DNA from: Cafeteria roenbergensis
Lineage: Eukaryota > Sar > Bigyra > Bicosoecida > Cafeteriaceae
Direction of reading: 5' to 3'
DNA length: 64,000 nucleotides
Assembly (NCBI GenBank): GCA_008330645.1
Contig: VLTN01000059.1
Location: 155,309 to 219,308, forward strand
Below, in pieces: positions 43,212-52,229 of this stretch. The first letter of the stretch is position 1. Each line of letters opens with the position of its first letter. The translations under genes were made by a program, and so were the position numbers. The notes beneath the pieces are model-generated. The model saw only the letters and a program-made list of their open reading frames with translations, was not told the origin of the DNA and searched no databases.

Positions 43212-43394
43212 GCCCGGCTGGCCTCTGGTCGCGTAGCAGGGGCGAGTGGCTGTCGGGGCTCTCTGGCCGCCTCCTTGCTGGCGTCGCCGGGGCGCCGGCG
43301 CCGTTGGAACGCTGCTCTGGCAGCCGAGACAGAGCTGAGCGGCGGAGGCGCGTCTCGGCGGCCCCCACCCCTGCGATCCCCTTCGCCCGCAGCG
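43212..43394. promoter_or_regulatory. Putative bidirectional promoter of the MRH receptor pair
   Basis: Only 183 bp separate the start codons of two divergently transcribed, structurally similar receptor genes. Both leaders and promoters must fit here. CGCCCGCAG just before the plus-strand ATG could be an acceptor for a leader intron, in which case the plus transcript would start inside the opposite gene. Confidence 0.5.
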
Positions 43395-45229
43395 ATGAGG
43401 ACCGCCGCGATCGCCCTCGCGGCCCTGGTCGCAGTGGCCAACGCGAGCATGTGAGCCTGGCGGCCGCACAGCGCCGTGGGGCGCTCAGGCCTTGCCGGTC
43501 CTGCCCGTGACATCTCGCCCAAACAGCCTTCAACCAGAGATCGCGCCGAGCGCGCTCCCAGCCGGCCCTCGCGCCGCCGCTGTCCCCTCCCGGCCGCCGT
43601 CCCACCGCCTCCCCGCCCCCGCCATGTTCCCCCTCCGCGCAGGTCCACGATTTCCACCTACGGCGGGTGCAAGTGGACGTGGCACGACCCGACCCTGCTC
43701 GGCTCCCAGCAGCCAAGCGCAACATTCGATGTCTCGGCCCTCACCGTGCCGTACTCCAACGCCTACGCGTGAGGCCTCGCCCGGTGGCAGCCCCCGTGGG
43801 TTGCCGGCTGCGCGCCGCGCCCGGTCAGAGCAGCCTCCGCCCGGACGAGCGCCAGAACGCGCGCTGACTTTTTGTTGCAATCTCACTGCGCGCTCCGCCG
43901 TTTGCCGGGCTCCCTTGCTTCGCAGCTACCGCGCGCACGACCCGCACAACGAGCAGGAGAACCAGGACCGGTACGAGTACACGTACAACGTCTGTGGCGA
44001 CGTGCCCTCCAGCGCCATCCCAGACCAGAACAACTGCCCGGCTGGCCGCACCGCCGCGTACCGCACGATGCTGGCTCCGTCCGATGACGACGCCATCACT
44101 GACGACACCCCGCACCTGGAGGAGGGGGTGGACGGCCTCGGCGCGTCGGATGCCTGCAAGCCGCTGAGTGAGGGTCCGGCGCGCGAGCTGCTTCGTTGGG
44201 CTCGCGCGTGATTTGCCCGCCTTGCCGCCACCCTGCGGCGCTGCCGCTCCCAGGGCCATGTTGTCGACCCTTGCCCGTCTCCCTCTGCGGGACCCAACCT
44301 ACCCCCCCCCCCCTCGCCTGCTCGTGGCGCGCTCTGTCCCCGCCCTCGCAGCCCCCGCCATCGGCGGCCGCTACGCAAAGCAAAGTGTCGCCTACGCAGC
44401 TCTGCACGACTCCGATCGCCCCGCGCATGGCTTCACCATCGCCTACCCCGCGTACTCGCCCAACCTCAAGTGCAAGACGCCGCCCTCCGACCCGAACAAG
44501 ACGGCAAACCTCCTCCAGTTCCGCCACGTGTTCATCTGCGAGGACTTCCCCACCCCCACCGCCCAGCAGACCAACGGCGAGTACAACCGGGTGAGTCGCG
44601 TGGACAGCCGCCTCGCCCAGCCCGCCCGTCGACTGGGTGCGCGCGCGCGCTCGCTCGTAGCCGTGCTCGTTTTTGGGCCGTCAGGCTAGCATTCGCCGCC
44701 AGCCGCCGCCGCGCGTTGCCGTGTTGTTGGGCCGTCAGGCTAGCATTCACCACCAGCCGCCGCCGCGCGTTGCCGTGTTGTTGGGTCTAGGCTGCCTCGA
44801 CCCCCCACCCCCCCCCTCGTCGCGGCGCGAGCGCCCTGCTTCGTTCCGCTGCCGCCGCAGACGCTGGTTCTGTCCGAGGACGACGCGCAGGGCTGCTTCA
44901 TCGACGTGTACATGTTCGGCCACGCCGGGTGCCCCCAGGAGTGCCCCGTCGTGAACGGCAAGCTGTGCGGCGGCAACGGCATTTGCGATTACGATGAGAA
45001 CATCCACCAGGCGCGCTGCTTCTGCAACGACGACTTCATCGAGAGCGACTGCCAGACCCCGCTCGACCCCTCCCCAACCGGCGGCATCGTCGGCGCCGTC
45101 TTCGGCGGACTCATCATCGGCGCCGCCATCGTTGGCGCCTTCTGGTACTTCCGCATGCGCAACGCAGGCCCCGCGGGCGCAGCCGGCGGCGCGCCCGCTG
45201 ACGGTTACTACGAGGCCGCAGAGGGCTGA
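43395..45229 (+). CDS. MRH-domain, EGF-like, single-TM sorting-receptor-like protein (plus copy)
   Basis: Five exons: 43395-43450, 43643-43768, 43926-44167, 44352-44590 and 44861-45229. All introns have GTGAG donors and CGCAG-type acceptors, and the reading phases agree. The protein has 343 residues. Signal peptide (MRTAAIALAALVAVANAS), an MRH-like domain (GGCKWTWHDP, YEYTYNVCGDVP, ASDACKPL, RYAKQSVAYAAL, FRHVFICEDFP, GCFIDVYMFGHAGCP), an EGF-like module (LCGGNGICDYD, RCFCNDDFIESDC), one TM helix (residues ~298-320, VGAVFGGLIIGAAIVGAFWY), and a short tail ending GYYEAAEG. Domain order matches the divergent neighbour, so the two are ancient paralogues, although intron positions and most residues differ. 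A role in vesicle sorting is inferred from the family. Confidence 0.75.
44673..44780. repeat. Two tandem copies of a 54-bp unit in an intron
   Basis: Copies at 44673-44726 and 44727-44780 differ at only a few positions and lie in the last intron of the plus-strand MRH gene. The repeat begins again briefly at 44781 and then diverges. It is a recent slippage or unequal-crossover product with no evident function. Confidence 0.88.
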
Positions 45230-45545
45230 GCGACGCGCGCTGCGTCCTCAGCTGCCGCCGATTGTCCATGTGCGGGTGGCGCGTTCGGGGCTGTCGGCCC
45301 CGCGACGCTGCGCTGGCGATTCGGCCAGAGCTCGTCCTGGGAACGGGGTTCCCCTCGGGCGCGATGCGTGGGCGCGGCGGCATATTTCGTGTCAAAACAC
45401 AACCCGCTTTCCTCCCGCTCATCGCATCGCGCAGCCTGCGCACACACGGAGGGAACGCTTGCGCTGGCCAGGCTGCGAAGCGATCGCAGGCACACGCAGT
45501 CACACACGCCAGCAGCAGCCGAGGGGGGGGGGGAATGACGCGGAT
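45230..45545. other. Shared 3' gap between MRH receptor and SAE1
   Basis: 316 bp between convergent 3' ends. A G run at about 45525-45534 lies just before the SAE1 stop. Nothing else was recognised. Confidence 0.5.
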
Positions 45546-47211
45546 TCACACCGAGGCGCTGGCGGGGGCCGCGGGGATCCACCCAAACTGGCCCTGCGGG
45601 TGTCGCCGCGCGTCGAAGACGAAGACATTGCCCAGCGGGGGGGAGCGGCCAGTCACGGCCCGGATCACCTCCTGGCCCCACTGGCCGCCAGCCACCGCAC
45701 ACACGGGGGACACCCCCAGCCCGAACGCCCGAGACACGCTCCTGCGACAGTCAACAGGCACGCGCACAAGGAGGCAGGCGCTGGGGGCTCGGCGGGCGCT
45801 CCGCGGGCGCAGGGCAAGTCGCTCGACGCTCGAGCAGCTGATATAGGGGGCGGCGGCGGCGGCCGCCGCGGGGAGAGGCGCGCGACTCACAGCACGGCGT
45901 CGCCGTCCAGCAGGCCCGGAGCAGAGGCAAGCTCGGCAGCCATCGTCTCTCGCAGGGCCGCTGCAAACGCGGCCCGATCCGCAGGGGGGCGGTCAAGCCC
46001 CTTGGACGACAGCGCGCGCTCGACGGCTGCGGGGAGGGGGCAGCCAGGGGACAGGGGCAGGGTGCGTTTCGGCCGCAGGCACGTCTCCCAAGGCGGACCC
46101 ACTTCGGCGGGCGCGGCCCTGGCGAAGCAAGTGCAGGTCGGCGGGCTCAACCCATGGACCGGCTTGCAGCCGGCGCCAGGGGCGCAGCGGCTCACCGGCG
46201 GCTGCCACCCACGCCGGAGCGGCGTCGTTGGACACGGCTGAGGGGTCCCGTGTGCGCCGCCTCGACAGCATGCTGGCTGCAGACGCCAGCGGTGCGGCCG
46301 CCACCTCAGCGAACGGGGGGAAGGCCACCGACGAAACCGCAGCGCCCTCTGCCTCCTTGAACGCGGTCCCAACACCGCCTGCCTGCGCGCGGGCGTCTGT
46401 GAGCTTGAACGCGTGGGAGGCGCCAAGGTCGCTGCCAAAAGTGCAAACCAGACCGTGCTGGCTGCCTGCAAAAAACAGCGCTCCGTGGGCCCGGCACGCC
46501 GCCGCCGCGGCCAAGGTCGCTTCCAGGCCGAGGCCGCCGGTGCAAACGGCCGTGAACTTGCCCCAGAACCCCGCGTCGGCCGGGGCCGGGAGCGGCCCCG
46601 AAATCACCTCCACAGACACGAGCGGGTTCAGCTCCCGGACGCGCTCCAGACAAGCCGCCGCCCTCTGCGGCTCGTGCGTCGCCCAACGGACATTTTCACG
46701 CGAGCAGTCTTCATCGCGCCGTTGCGGCGGTAGGCGTTCGGTCCACAGCGCGCGCGGAGGCGAGCGACCGCCGCATCGAGCTCACGGGTTTGCCAATGTC
46801 GTCCTCGGAAAGGAAGAAGTTCGCGGACAAATCCTCCGCAGTCGCTGCCGTGTCATCGTGCAGAGTGAGGCTAAGCCCAGAGAGCACCAGGTTCTTGCAC
46901 AGCTGCCGCGAAAGCAGTGGAGCAGCAGAATCGCATTGGCACATTGGCAGCCACAAGTGTTGGCCGCTGGCTCGGAGCAGGGTTGCCAGACAGCCCCCTC
47001 GCTACGGGGCGCACGGCTCGTGGCGTGCGTGCACATTGTGGGTCGATCCCAGGCGCGCAAGTGGCACGCTCACCTCGGCTGTGAGGCCAGAGAGGCCCAC
47101 CACAAGCAGCTTGGCGGCCATCAGCCTAGCCTGCGCCTCTGCTCCCCACAGTCGAATGGCCCGGTCGTACACGGCCGCCTCCCGCTCCGACATTGAGGAG
47201 GCCGCCGCCAT
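45546..47211 (-). CDS. SAE1: SUMO-activating enzyme subunit 1 (SAE1/AOS1)
   Basis: Five exons: 47211-47074, 46902-46786, 46664-46196, 46026-45891 and 45741-45546. The predicted 351 residues are close to the family's usual ~345. Family blocks align in order: EREAAVYDRAIRLWGAEAQ, the nucleotide-binding strand LLVVGLSGLTAELCKNLVLSG (split between exons 1 and 2), LSANFFLSEDDIGKP joined to RAAACLERVRELNPLV, FTAVC, RAHGALFFAGSQHGLVCTFGSDLG, and the C-terminal GVSPVCAVAGGQWGQEVIRA with GNVFVFDARR. It pairs with the UBA2 subunit, which carries the catalytic Cys; this subunit has none by family rule. The third position of the usual GLxGLG motif is Thr, a minor deviation. Exon 3's start was chosen at CCGCAG ending at 46665, because an upstream AG gives the wrong frame. 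Confidence 0.9.
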
Positions 47212-47872
47212 CGCTGCTGGACCCTGACGGGGTGTGAGCCGCTTGGCCCGCTGCGCCGGCAGCGGCACAATTGGCCGCTTGGGCGCGGCAGCTCTGCCCT
47301 GCACCAAACCCAGACTCGGCTGCTCGTCCCCGTCATTTTCGCTGGGGTCGGGCCAATAGTGCAAATGTGCCCGTGCACCGCGCGGAGCGCACCACGCCCA
47401 TCCGTTGCGCAACGAGGGCCGGGACAGACGTTGTTGTGCGCACGAAAGCACGCAGCCAAGGCAAACGAGCAGCCGGTGCATCATAACACAGGCAGCACAC
47501 GCACAGCCGCTGACGCCAGCAGGGGCAGCCCAGCTCGCAGACGGCTCGGTGCAAAGGCGTTGCGCCTGTGGGATCCAAACGCAGACTTGGCCCGACTGGG
47601 TCCGAAGCGCCCAAAGCATCGCCGGACGGGAGGGAGCGGGCCGGGGGGGGGGGGGGGACAAAGGACGCCAGCGGCCCGAGGACATGATGCAGCCGTCCGC
47701 AGGTGAACTCCGGGAGCGGCGCGAATGAACGCGCGCCTGCCCAATGAAACTGCAGGTACACGAGCTGACACAAGCACGCCCTGGCGCACAGCGGCGACGC
47801 TCTCGCGCGGCAACGCGGCAACAAGCGTAGCTGACCTTCGCATCCGCCGGGGCGCAGCCCCTCGCCCTGCGC
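47212..47872. other. Intergenic gap between SAE1 and the cyclic-nucleotide kinase
   Basis: 661 bp, both neighbours on the minus strand; it should contain the SAE1 promoter and the 3' UTR of the kinase gene. A run of G (about 47643-47656) is present. Open frames exist on both strands but show no family resemblance, so I call no gene. Confidence 0.5.
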
Positions 47873-50800
47873 TCAGAAGTCGCGGTCCCAGGCCGCCACG
47901 CCGGGCTCTGCGACGTACCGCTCAAGCTGCTCGTCCTCGTCGTACTTGTCAAAGTTTGCGGTGTCTGTCGTGCTGCGGATCTTGGGGGTCCAGGGCGCCG
48001 TGACCTTGCAAGCGAGCAGCGCGTCCCAGTCAATCGACGCGAAGAAGGGGTGGGCGCGAACATCGGCAGCGCCGCCGCGCAGCATACCCAGCCGTTTCGA
48101 CACGTCGCGGCTCAGCAGCGCCCGCACGATGGACTGGAGGGATCTGTCCGAAACGAAGTCGGGGAACTTGAGCTCCGCCCTCATGATGTTCCGAGCGACG
48201 CGGAGCTGGTCGTCGCGCTCGTCCATGTAGGGACTGTAGCCGCTGGCCATCTCGAAGATGAGGATGCCGAGCGCCCACCAGTCCACGCCCTTGTTGTGCC
48301 CCTTGCCTGAAATCAGCTCCGGGGCGAGGTACTCGGGCGTGCCGCAGAGGGTGTACGTGCGGTCGCGGACCACCTTTGCGAAGCCAAAGTCCACCACTTT
48401 GATGAACCCCGCTCGGTCGATGAGGAGGTTCTCGGGCTTGAGGTCCCTGTACGCCACGTGGCGCTCGTGCAGGTGGGCCAGGGCGTCGGCGACGCACGCG
48501 GCGTAGAAGCGCGAGTGGTCAGGCGAGAGAATCCCCTCCCGGCCCGCAAACGTGGCGCCCTGCATGCGAGAGAAGAGCTCGCCGCCCTGCACCAGCTCCA
48601 GCAGCATGTAGAGCCTGTGCTTGTCCTTGAACGTCTGGAAGAGCTTGATCACGAAGGGGTGGTCGACCACGGCGAGAATCTCCTTCTCGCGGATCACGTT
48701 CTTCTGCTGCCGCATGGCCACAATCTGGCTCTTCTGAAGGGCCTTGAGCGCGTAGGCAGTGCCCGTGGGCCGGTGAACCACAAGCTTGACTCGCCCGAAC
48801 GTCCCCGTGCCCAGGGTGGCGCGCTGCTCGAGGTCCGCGAAAGCCAGCTCCAGCATGGGCCGGCGTTTGCGCTTCGGGCGGCGGGTGGAGGCCCTTGCCG
48901 GCGCGGGCGCGGGGGCAGGGGCGGGGCCCGAGGCCGCTGGTCCGCCCGGTGGAGTCGCAGCGCCAGCTGCGGCAGCAGCCACCCGTTCCCCTGCTCGGGA
49001 GCTCCCGGCGCCAGACGAGCGATGTGCGGACGCCGCGCCCGCGGCAGCTGCCTCCACCCTCTCCGCGACTTTGAGGCCCGTTCGCCGCGCCTTGGCGGCC
49101 TCCTCCGGGGTAATCTTGCGCTTGTCCTGAATCATGTTCTGGCCCGCCCGCAGCACCGGCACGGACGACAGCAGGTCTCGGAAGGCATCCGCGCTCAGCT
49201 CGAAGCATTGCACCGGGCTCACCGCAACAACTGTGGCCTGCGCAGGAGCATCTGCCAGCAGCTCGCCCTCACCAAACCACTGCCCGGGCAGCAGCGTGTG
49301 CTCGTCGTCGGCGTCCGCACCGCCCGCCGCTGCCGCCGCCGCTGCCGCTGCCGCTGCTGCCGCCGCCGCTGCCGCCGTCCCGTCGCTCGTGGTGTCAATG
49401 CGCGCCGTGCCCTCCTTGATAATGCGAAACTTCTTCAGCTTGCGGCCCCGCCGCGCGATCGCCCTGCCCGCCTTGTACTGGACCAGGCGCAGCTCACTAA
49501 ACAAGCGGGTGCGGTCGGCCTCCTCCAGAGCGCCCAAGAAGGGCACGCAGAGGAGCAGGCGCAGCCCGAGGTTGTGCTCCAGGAGCGCCCGCAAACCGCC
49601 CAGCTGCGCCTCAAAGTCCTCCCGCGAGAGGGCGATGAGGTCCGTGTTTCCCTGGGCAAAGACATCGGCGGCACGCGGCTCGTGCTTGATGAGGGCGCGC
49701 TCGCCGAAGTAGTCTCCCTTGGAGAGAACGTTGTCGCTCTGCCCCCCGCCGATGTTGGTGCACAGGACCTCGCCTTCGAGGATCACGTAGAAAACGCTGC
49801 CCTCGGCGCCCTTGCGGATCACCTGGTCACCGTCATTGAAGCGCACGCGCGTGGCGGCCCCCGCAACGCGCTCGATTTGCTCTGTGTCCAGGCCTGAGAG
49901 GATTCCGCGGGCCAGCGCCGCCTTCACCCTGCCGTGCTCCTCGTGCGAGGAGGTGGCGACGAGGCCGCGGAAGGTGTCCCGTCCGAGCCACCACACGCGC
50001 GCAGGCGTGGTCGCCACCACTGAAGCCGCCCTGGGAGAGTTGAAGAGCAGCGCGAGCTCGCCAAAGCTCTTGTTGGGAGTTCCGTCCCCGAACGTGGCGA
50101 CCTTGGCGCCATTCACGAGAATGTCGAATTTCCCGCTCTCGATCACGTAGAAGTTGTCTCCGACGTCGCCCTGCGTGATGAGCTCAGTTCCCGTATCCAC
50201 GTCGCGAGGCTGGGTGGCGTTGACCAAGTCTCTGATGACGTCGGGTCCCAGGGAGGACGTCAGCACGTTCTCCTTGAGAGCCGCGGAGATGACCTTCCGC
50301 ACGTCTGGGGACTTTTCAAACACAGGCTTGTGGATGCGGACGTCGACGGGCATCGACTCGGCGATGATCTGCCCACGACGCTTGCTTCGAAGGGCGGCTG
50401 CAACGTTGGCCTCGCCGCCGGCGCCCAGCTTTTGCGACGGGCGCGCAGCCTCCACGGAACCCTTTCGAGTCCGCTGGGTGTCTGAACTGGCTGGCCCAGC
50501 CGCGCCCGCAACGACGGCTTGTTGGGCACCCGGCCCCTCTGGCCCGGAGAAGTGCCGCGAGCCATTGAGGCGGCCTGACGACGCCCCACTTGCAGAGCGC
50601 TTCCTTGAGCGTGTGCCCGACGAAATGTGCGTGCCGATTGAGCCGGAGCCGGCCCCGCCAGCAGCAGCGCCCGTCGAAATGGCAACGCCAGATGCCTTGA
50701 CCGACGTTGCATGCGCGACGCCTGCTGCTTCGCCGTCGGGGTCGTCCCGCTGATGGTACCGGTGGTCTGATCCGTGGGATTGGGGGCGCTGGCCGGAGGA

Positions 50801-50974
50801 AGCTCGATGCCGCGCCGGCGGGGCGCCGGGTCCTTGGCCCGAAGCACTTGCCGGTGACAGCCCTCCCTCCCGTGCTCCAGGGCCTGCGTTGCCGTGGCCG
50901 TCGTCCGGCGGGGCTCGCGAAGCAGCCGGTATGACTGGCGCGGTAGCGGGAAGCTTGCTTGAGCTGCACCCCAT
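47873..50974 (-). CDS. Acylated cyclic-nucleotide-dependent protein kinase, PKG architecture
   Basis: Single exon, 1,033 residues. The ATG at 50974 is chosen because it gives MGCSSSK, a strong N-myristoylation plus palmitoylation motif. A ~200-residue Ser/Gly-rich segment with basic-Ser sites (RKRSAS, RTRKGS) precedes three cyclic-nucleotide-binding domains. Phosphate-binding cassettes: CNB-A FGELALLFNSPRAAS (~residue 305), CNB-B FGERALIKHEPRAAD (~428), and CNB-C FGEGELLADAPAQAT (~570), which has lost the cassette Arg and carries a 17-Ala insert just before it. After an Ala/Pro linker comes an AGC kinase domain (~720-980): GTGTFGRV, ALK, YRDLKPEN, DFGFAK, TLCGTPEYLAPE, and a C-terminal tail with FDKYDEDE. 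All catalytic residues are intact. In CNB-A and B the residue after the cassette Arg is Ala, the cAMP-type choice, rather than the Thr of cGMP kinases. The natural ligand is therefore uncertain. Confidence 0.92.
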   Translation of the reverse strand: MGCSSSKLPATAPVIPAASRAPPDDGHGNAGPGAREGGLSPASASGQGPGAPPARHRASSGQRPQSHGSDHRYHQRDDPDGEAAGVAHATSVKASGVAISTGAAAGGAGSGSIGTHISSGTRSRKRSASGASSGRLNGSRHFSGPEGPGAQQAVVAGAAGPASSDTQRTRKGSVEAARPSQKLGAGGEANVAAALRSKRRGQIIAESMPVDVRIHKPVFEKSPDVRKVISAALKENVLTSSLGPDVIRDLVNATQPRDVDTGTELITQGDVGDNFYVIESGKFDILVNGAKVATFGDGTPNKSFGELALLFNSPRAASVVATTPARVWWLGRDTFRGLVATSSHEEHGRVKAALARGILSGLDTEQIERVAGAATRVRFNDGDQVIRKGAEGSVFYVILEGEVLCTNIGGGQSDNVLSKGDYFGERALIKHEPRAADVFAQGNTDLIALSREDFEAQLGGLRALLEHNLGLRLLLCVPFLGALEEADRTRLFSELRLVQYKAGRAIARRGRKLKKFRIIKEGTARIDTTSDGTAAAAAAAAAAAAAAAAAGGADADDEHTLLPGQWFGEGELLADAPAQATVVAVSPVQCFELSADAFRDLLSSVPVLRAGQNMIQDKRKITPEEAAKARRTGLKVAERVEAAAAGAASAHRSSGAGSSRAGERVAAAAAGAATPPGGPAASGPAPAPAPAPARASTRRPKRKRRPMLELAFADLEQRATLGTGTFGRVKLVVHRPTGTAYALKALQKSQIVAMRQQKNVIREKEILAVVDHPFVIKLFQTFKDKHRLYMLLELVQGGELFSRMQGATFAGREGILSPDHSRFYAACVADALAHLHERHVAYRDLKPENLLIDRAGFIKVVDFGFAKVVRDRTYTLCGTPEYLAPELISGKGHNKGVDWWALGILIFEMASGYSPYMDERDDQLRVARNIMRAELKFPDFVSDRSLQSIVRALLSRDVSKRLGMLRGGAADVRAHPFFASIDWDALLACKVTAPWTPKIRSTTDTANFDKYDEDEQLERYVAEPGVAAWDRDF

Positions 50975-51441
50975 CTGACGGCGCGCAGCGGAGAAACTGA
51001 AGCGCTGCCGCTCGAGCGAGCAGACTGCTGTCCGCCGGTGCGGCCTTTGCCACCACAAGCCCGAGACGCAATGGGGTGGCCCCGCCTCGCAGAGCGGCGA
51101 GATGTCACTGGGGGAGGGGGGGCGGACGGCAGAACGCGCGTGTGCAGCGCAGCAACTGCGGCAGGCCAGCGAGGCGTTGGGGCACGGCCGTCGCTGCAGA
51201 GCCGCCTGCCCTCGCGGCATTCCCACTCCCACGCGCCCCCGGCTGGCTCGCTCGCGAGCTCGAGCCACCTTCCCGCGCCGCCGGCGGGCTTCCGGGGCAG
51301 CGCCCACCCCCTTGCATTGCTGCGGGCTCGGCACACTCCCCTGCCCTCGAGCCCGCGCTGGGCCTCTGCATTTCGCGCGCCGCTGCAACGCCCCAGCCGA
51401 GCACGAACCGCCCCGTGGCTGCCGCTTGGCTTGGCGCGCCG
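50975..51441. other. Divergent intergenic region upstream of the kinase gene
   Basis: 467 bp between the kinase ATG (minus) and a small plus-strand ORF; expected to hold both promoters. The kinase frame stays open upstream to 51388, but the myristoylation context makes 50974 the credible start. No TATA element or other motif was recognised. Confidence 0.5.
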
Positions 51442-51783
51442 ATGGCCTCGCACAGCCATGGGAACCCTGCGGCGGGGGCTACTGGCCGAGCGTTTACGCT
51501 CCCCTCCTTCTCGCCGGAGCCTTTGCAGGCGCTGTGCATCCGGTTTGTCGCGGCGAACCTTGAGAAGGTCGAGTCTCTGAACGGCCTCGACGAACTCAAT
51601 GTCGCCCTCATCACCGCGCTTGTGCTGCGATCGCTGAGGCTGACGCCTGGCACTGCTGCACTGCTGCGCGCAACGGGCTACGCATCGGTGATCAAGATGC
51701 TTGAGCCGTACAAGGCTGTTGATCTAATTCCGGAGCCCGCGTCAGATTGCCCCACCGCTTGGGATGGACGCGAGCCTGCCTAG
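51442..51783 (+). CDS. Short ORF with RAD7/LRR-like helical motif, possibly partial
   Basis: A 113-residue ORF from the ATG at 51442 (MASHSHGNPAAGATG). Residues ~28-75 (PEPLQALCIRFVAANLEKVESL, then ELNVALITALVLRSLRLTPG) resemble the helical segment found before leucine-rich repeats in RAD7/AMN1-type proteins. No leucine-rich repeats follow before the stop, and no in-phase donor to a downstream exon was seen. It may be a short stand-alone protein or the remnant of a longer LRR gene. It is divergent from the kinase and lies about 450 bp upstream of the cadherin-like gene. Confidence 0.45.
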   Translation: MASHSHGNPAAGATGRAFTLPSFSPEPLQALCIRFVAANLEKVESLNGLDELNVALITALVLRSLRLTPGTAALLRATGYASVIKMLEPYKAVDLIPEPASDCPTAWDGREPA

Positions 51784-52229
51784 CATGCGGCGCCTTGAAA
51801 GGGCCAGCCAGCCTGGCTGTTTGGCCGTGCGTGACCGCTGCACGCTGCAATCGCTTGGCCGAGGCCTCCACTTGTGGGCTGTGAAGCGCAGCACCCATGC
51901 ACCCAGCGATTTGGTCCATGCGGGGAAGGAACAGCTGCCGCTTCCATGAGCGACCCAAGTCATGGAACATCGATCCACTCCCTAGCAGAGGATCTCGTTC
52001 GGGCAAGCTGAAACCGTCGGAATTTCACGCGCGAGGGCGGTGCAGCCGCTGCGATCATAGCACACCGCAACGCGGGACCAACCCCGCCCGACTGCGTTTG
52101 CCCTCAGCGCTGCTTGGGCTTGCGTTTTCAGGCGGTCTGGCTTTGCTGCGCACAGCAGCCGAGGGCAGCTCCGCCGTTGGGTGCCGAGGCCGCCTGCTCA
52201 ACTGCGTCTCGCGCCTAAAAGAGCACGGA
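51784..52229. other. Gap upstream of the giant cadherin-like gene
   Basis: 446 bp with composition slightly less GC-rich than the neighbours. It should carry the promoter and leader of the cadherin-like gene. No other feature was recognised. Confidence 0.5.

Noticed and set aside
46665-46720. Earlier acceptor for SAE1 exon 3
   Set aside because: An AG about 50 bp upstream gives the wrong reading phase. The CCGCAG at 46670-46665 restores the family pattern IGKP-RAAACLERVRELNP.
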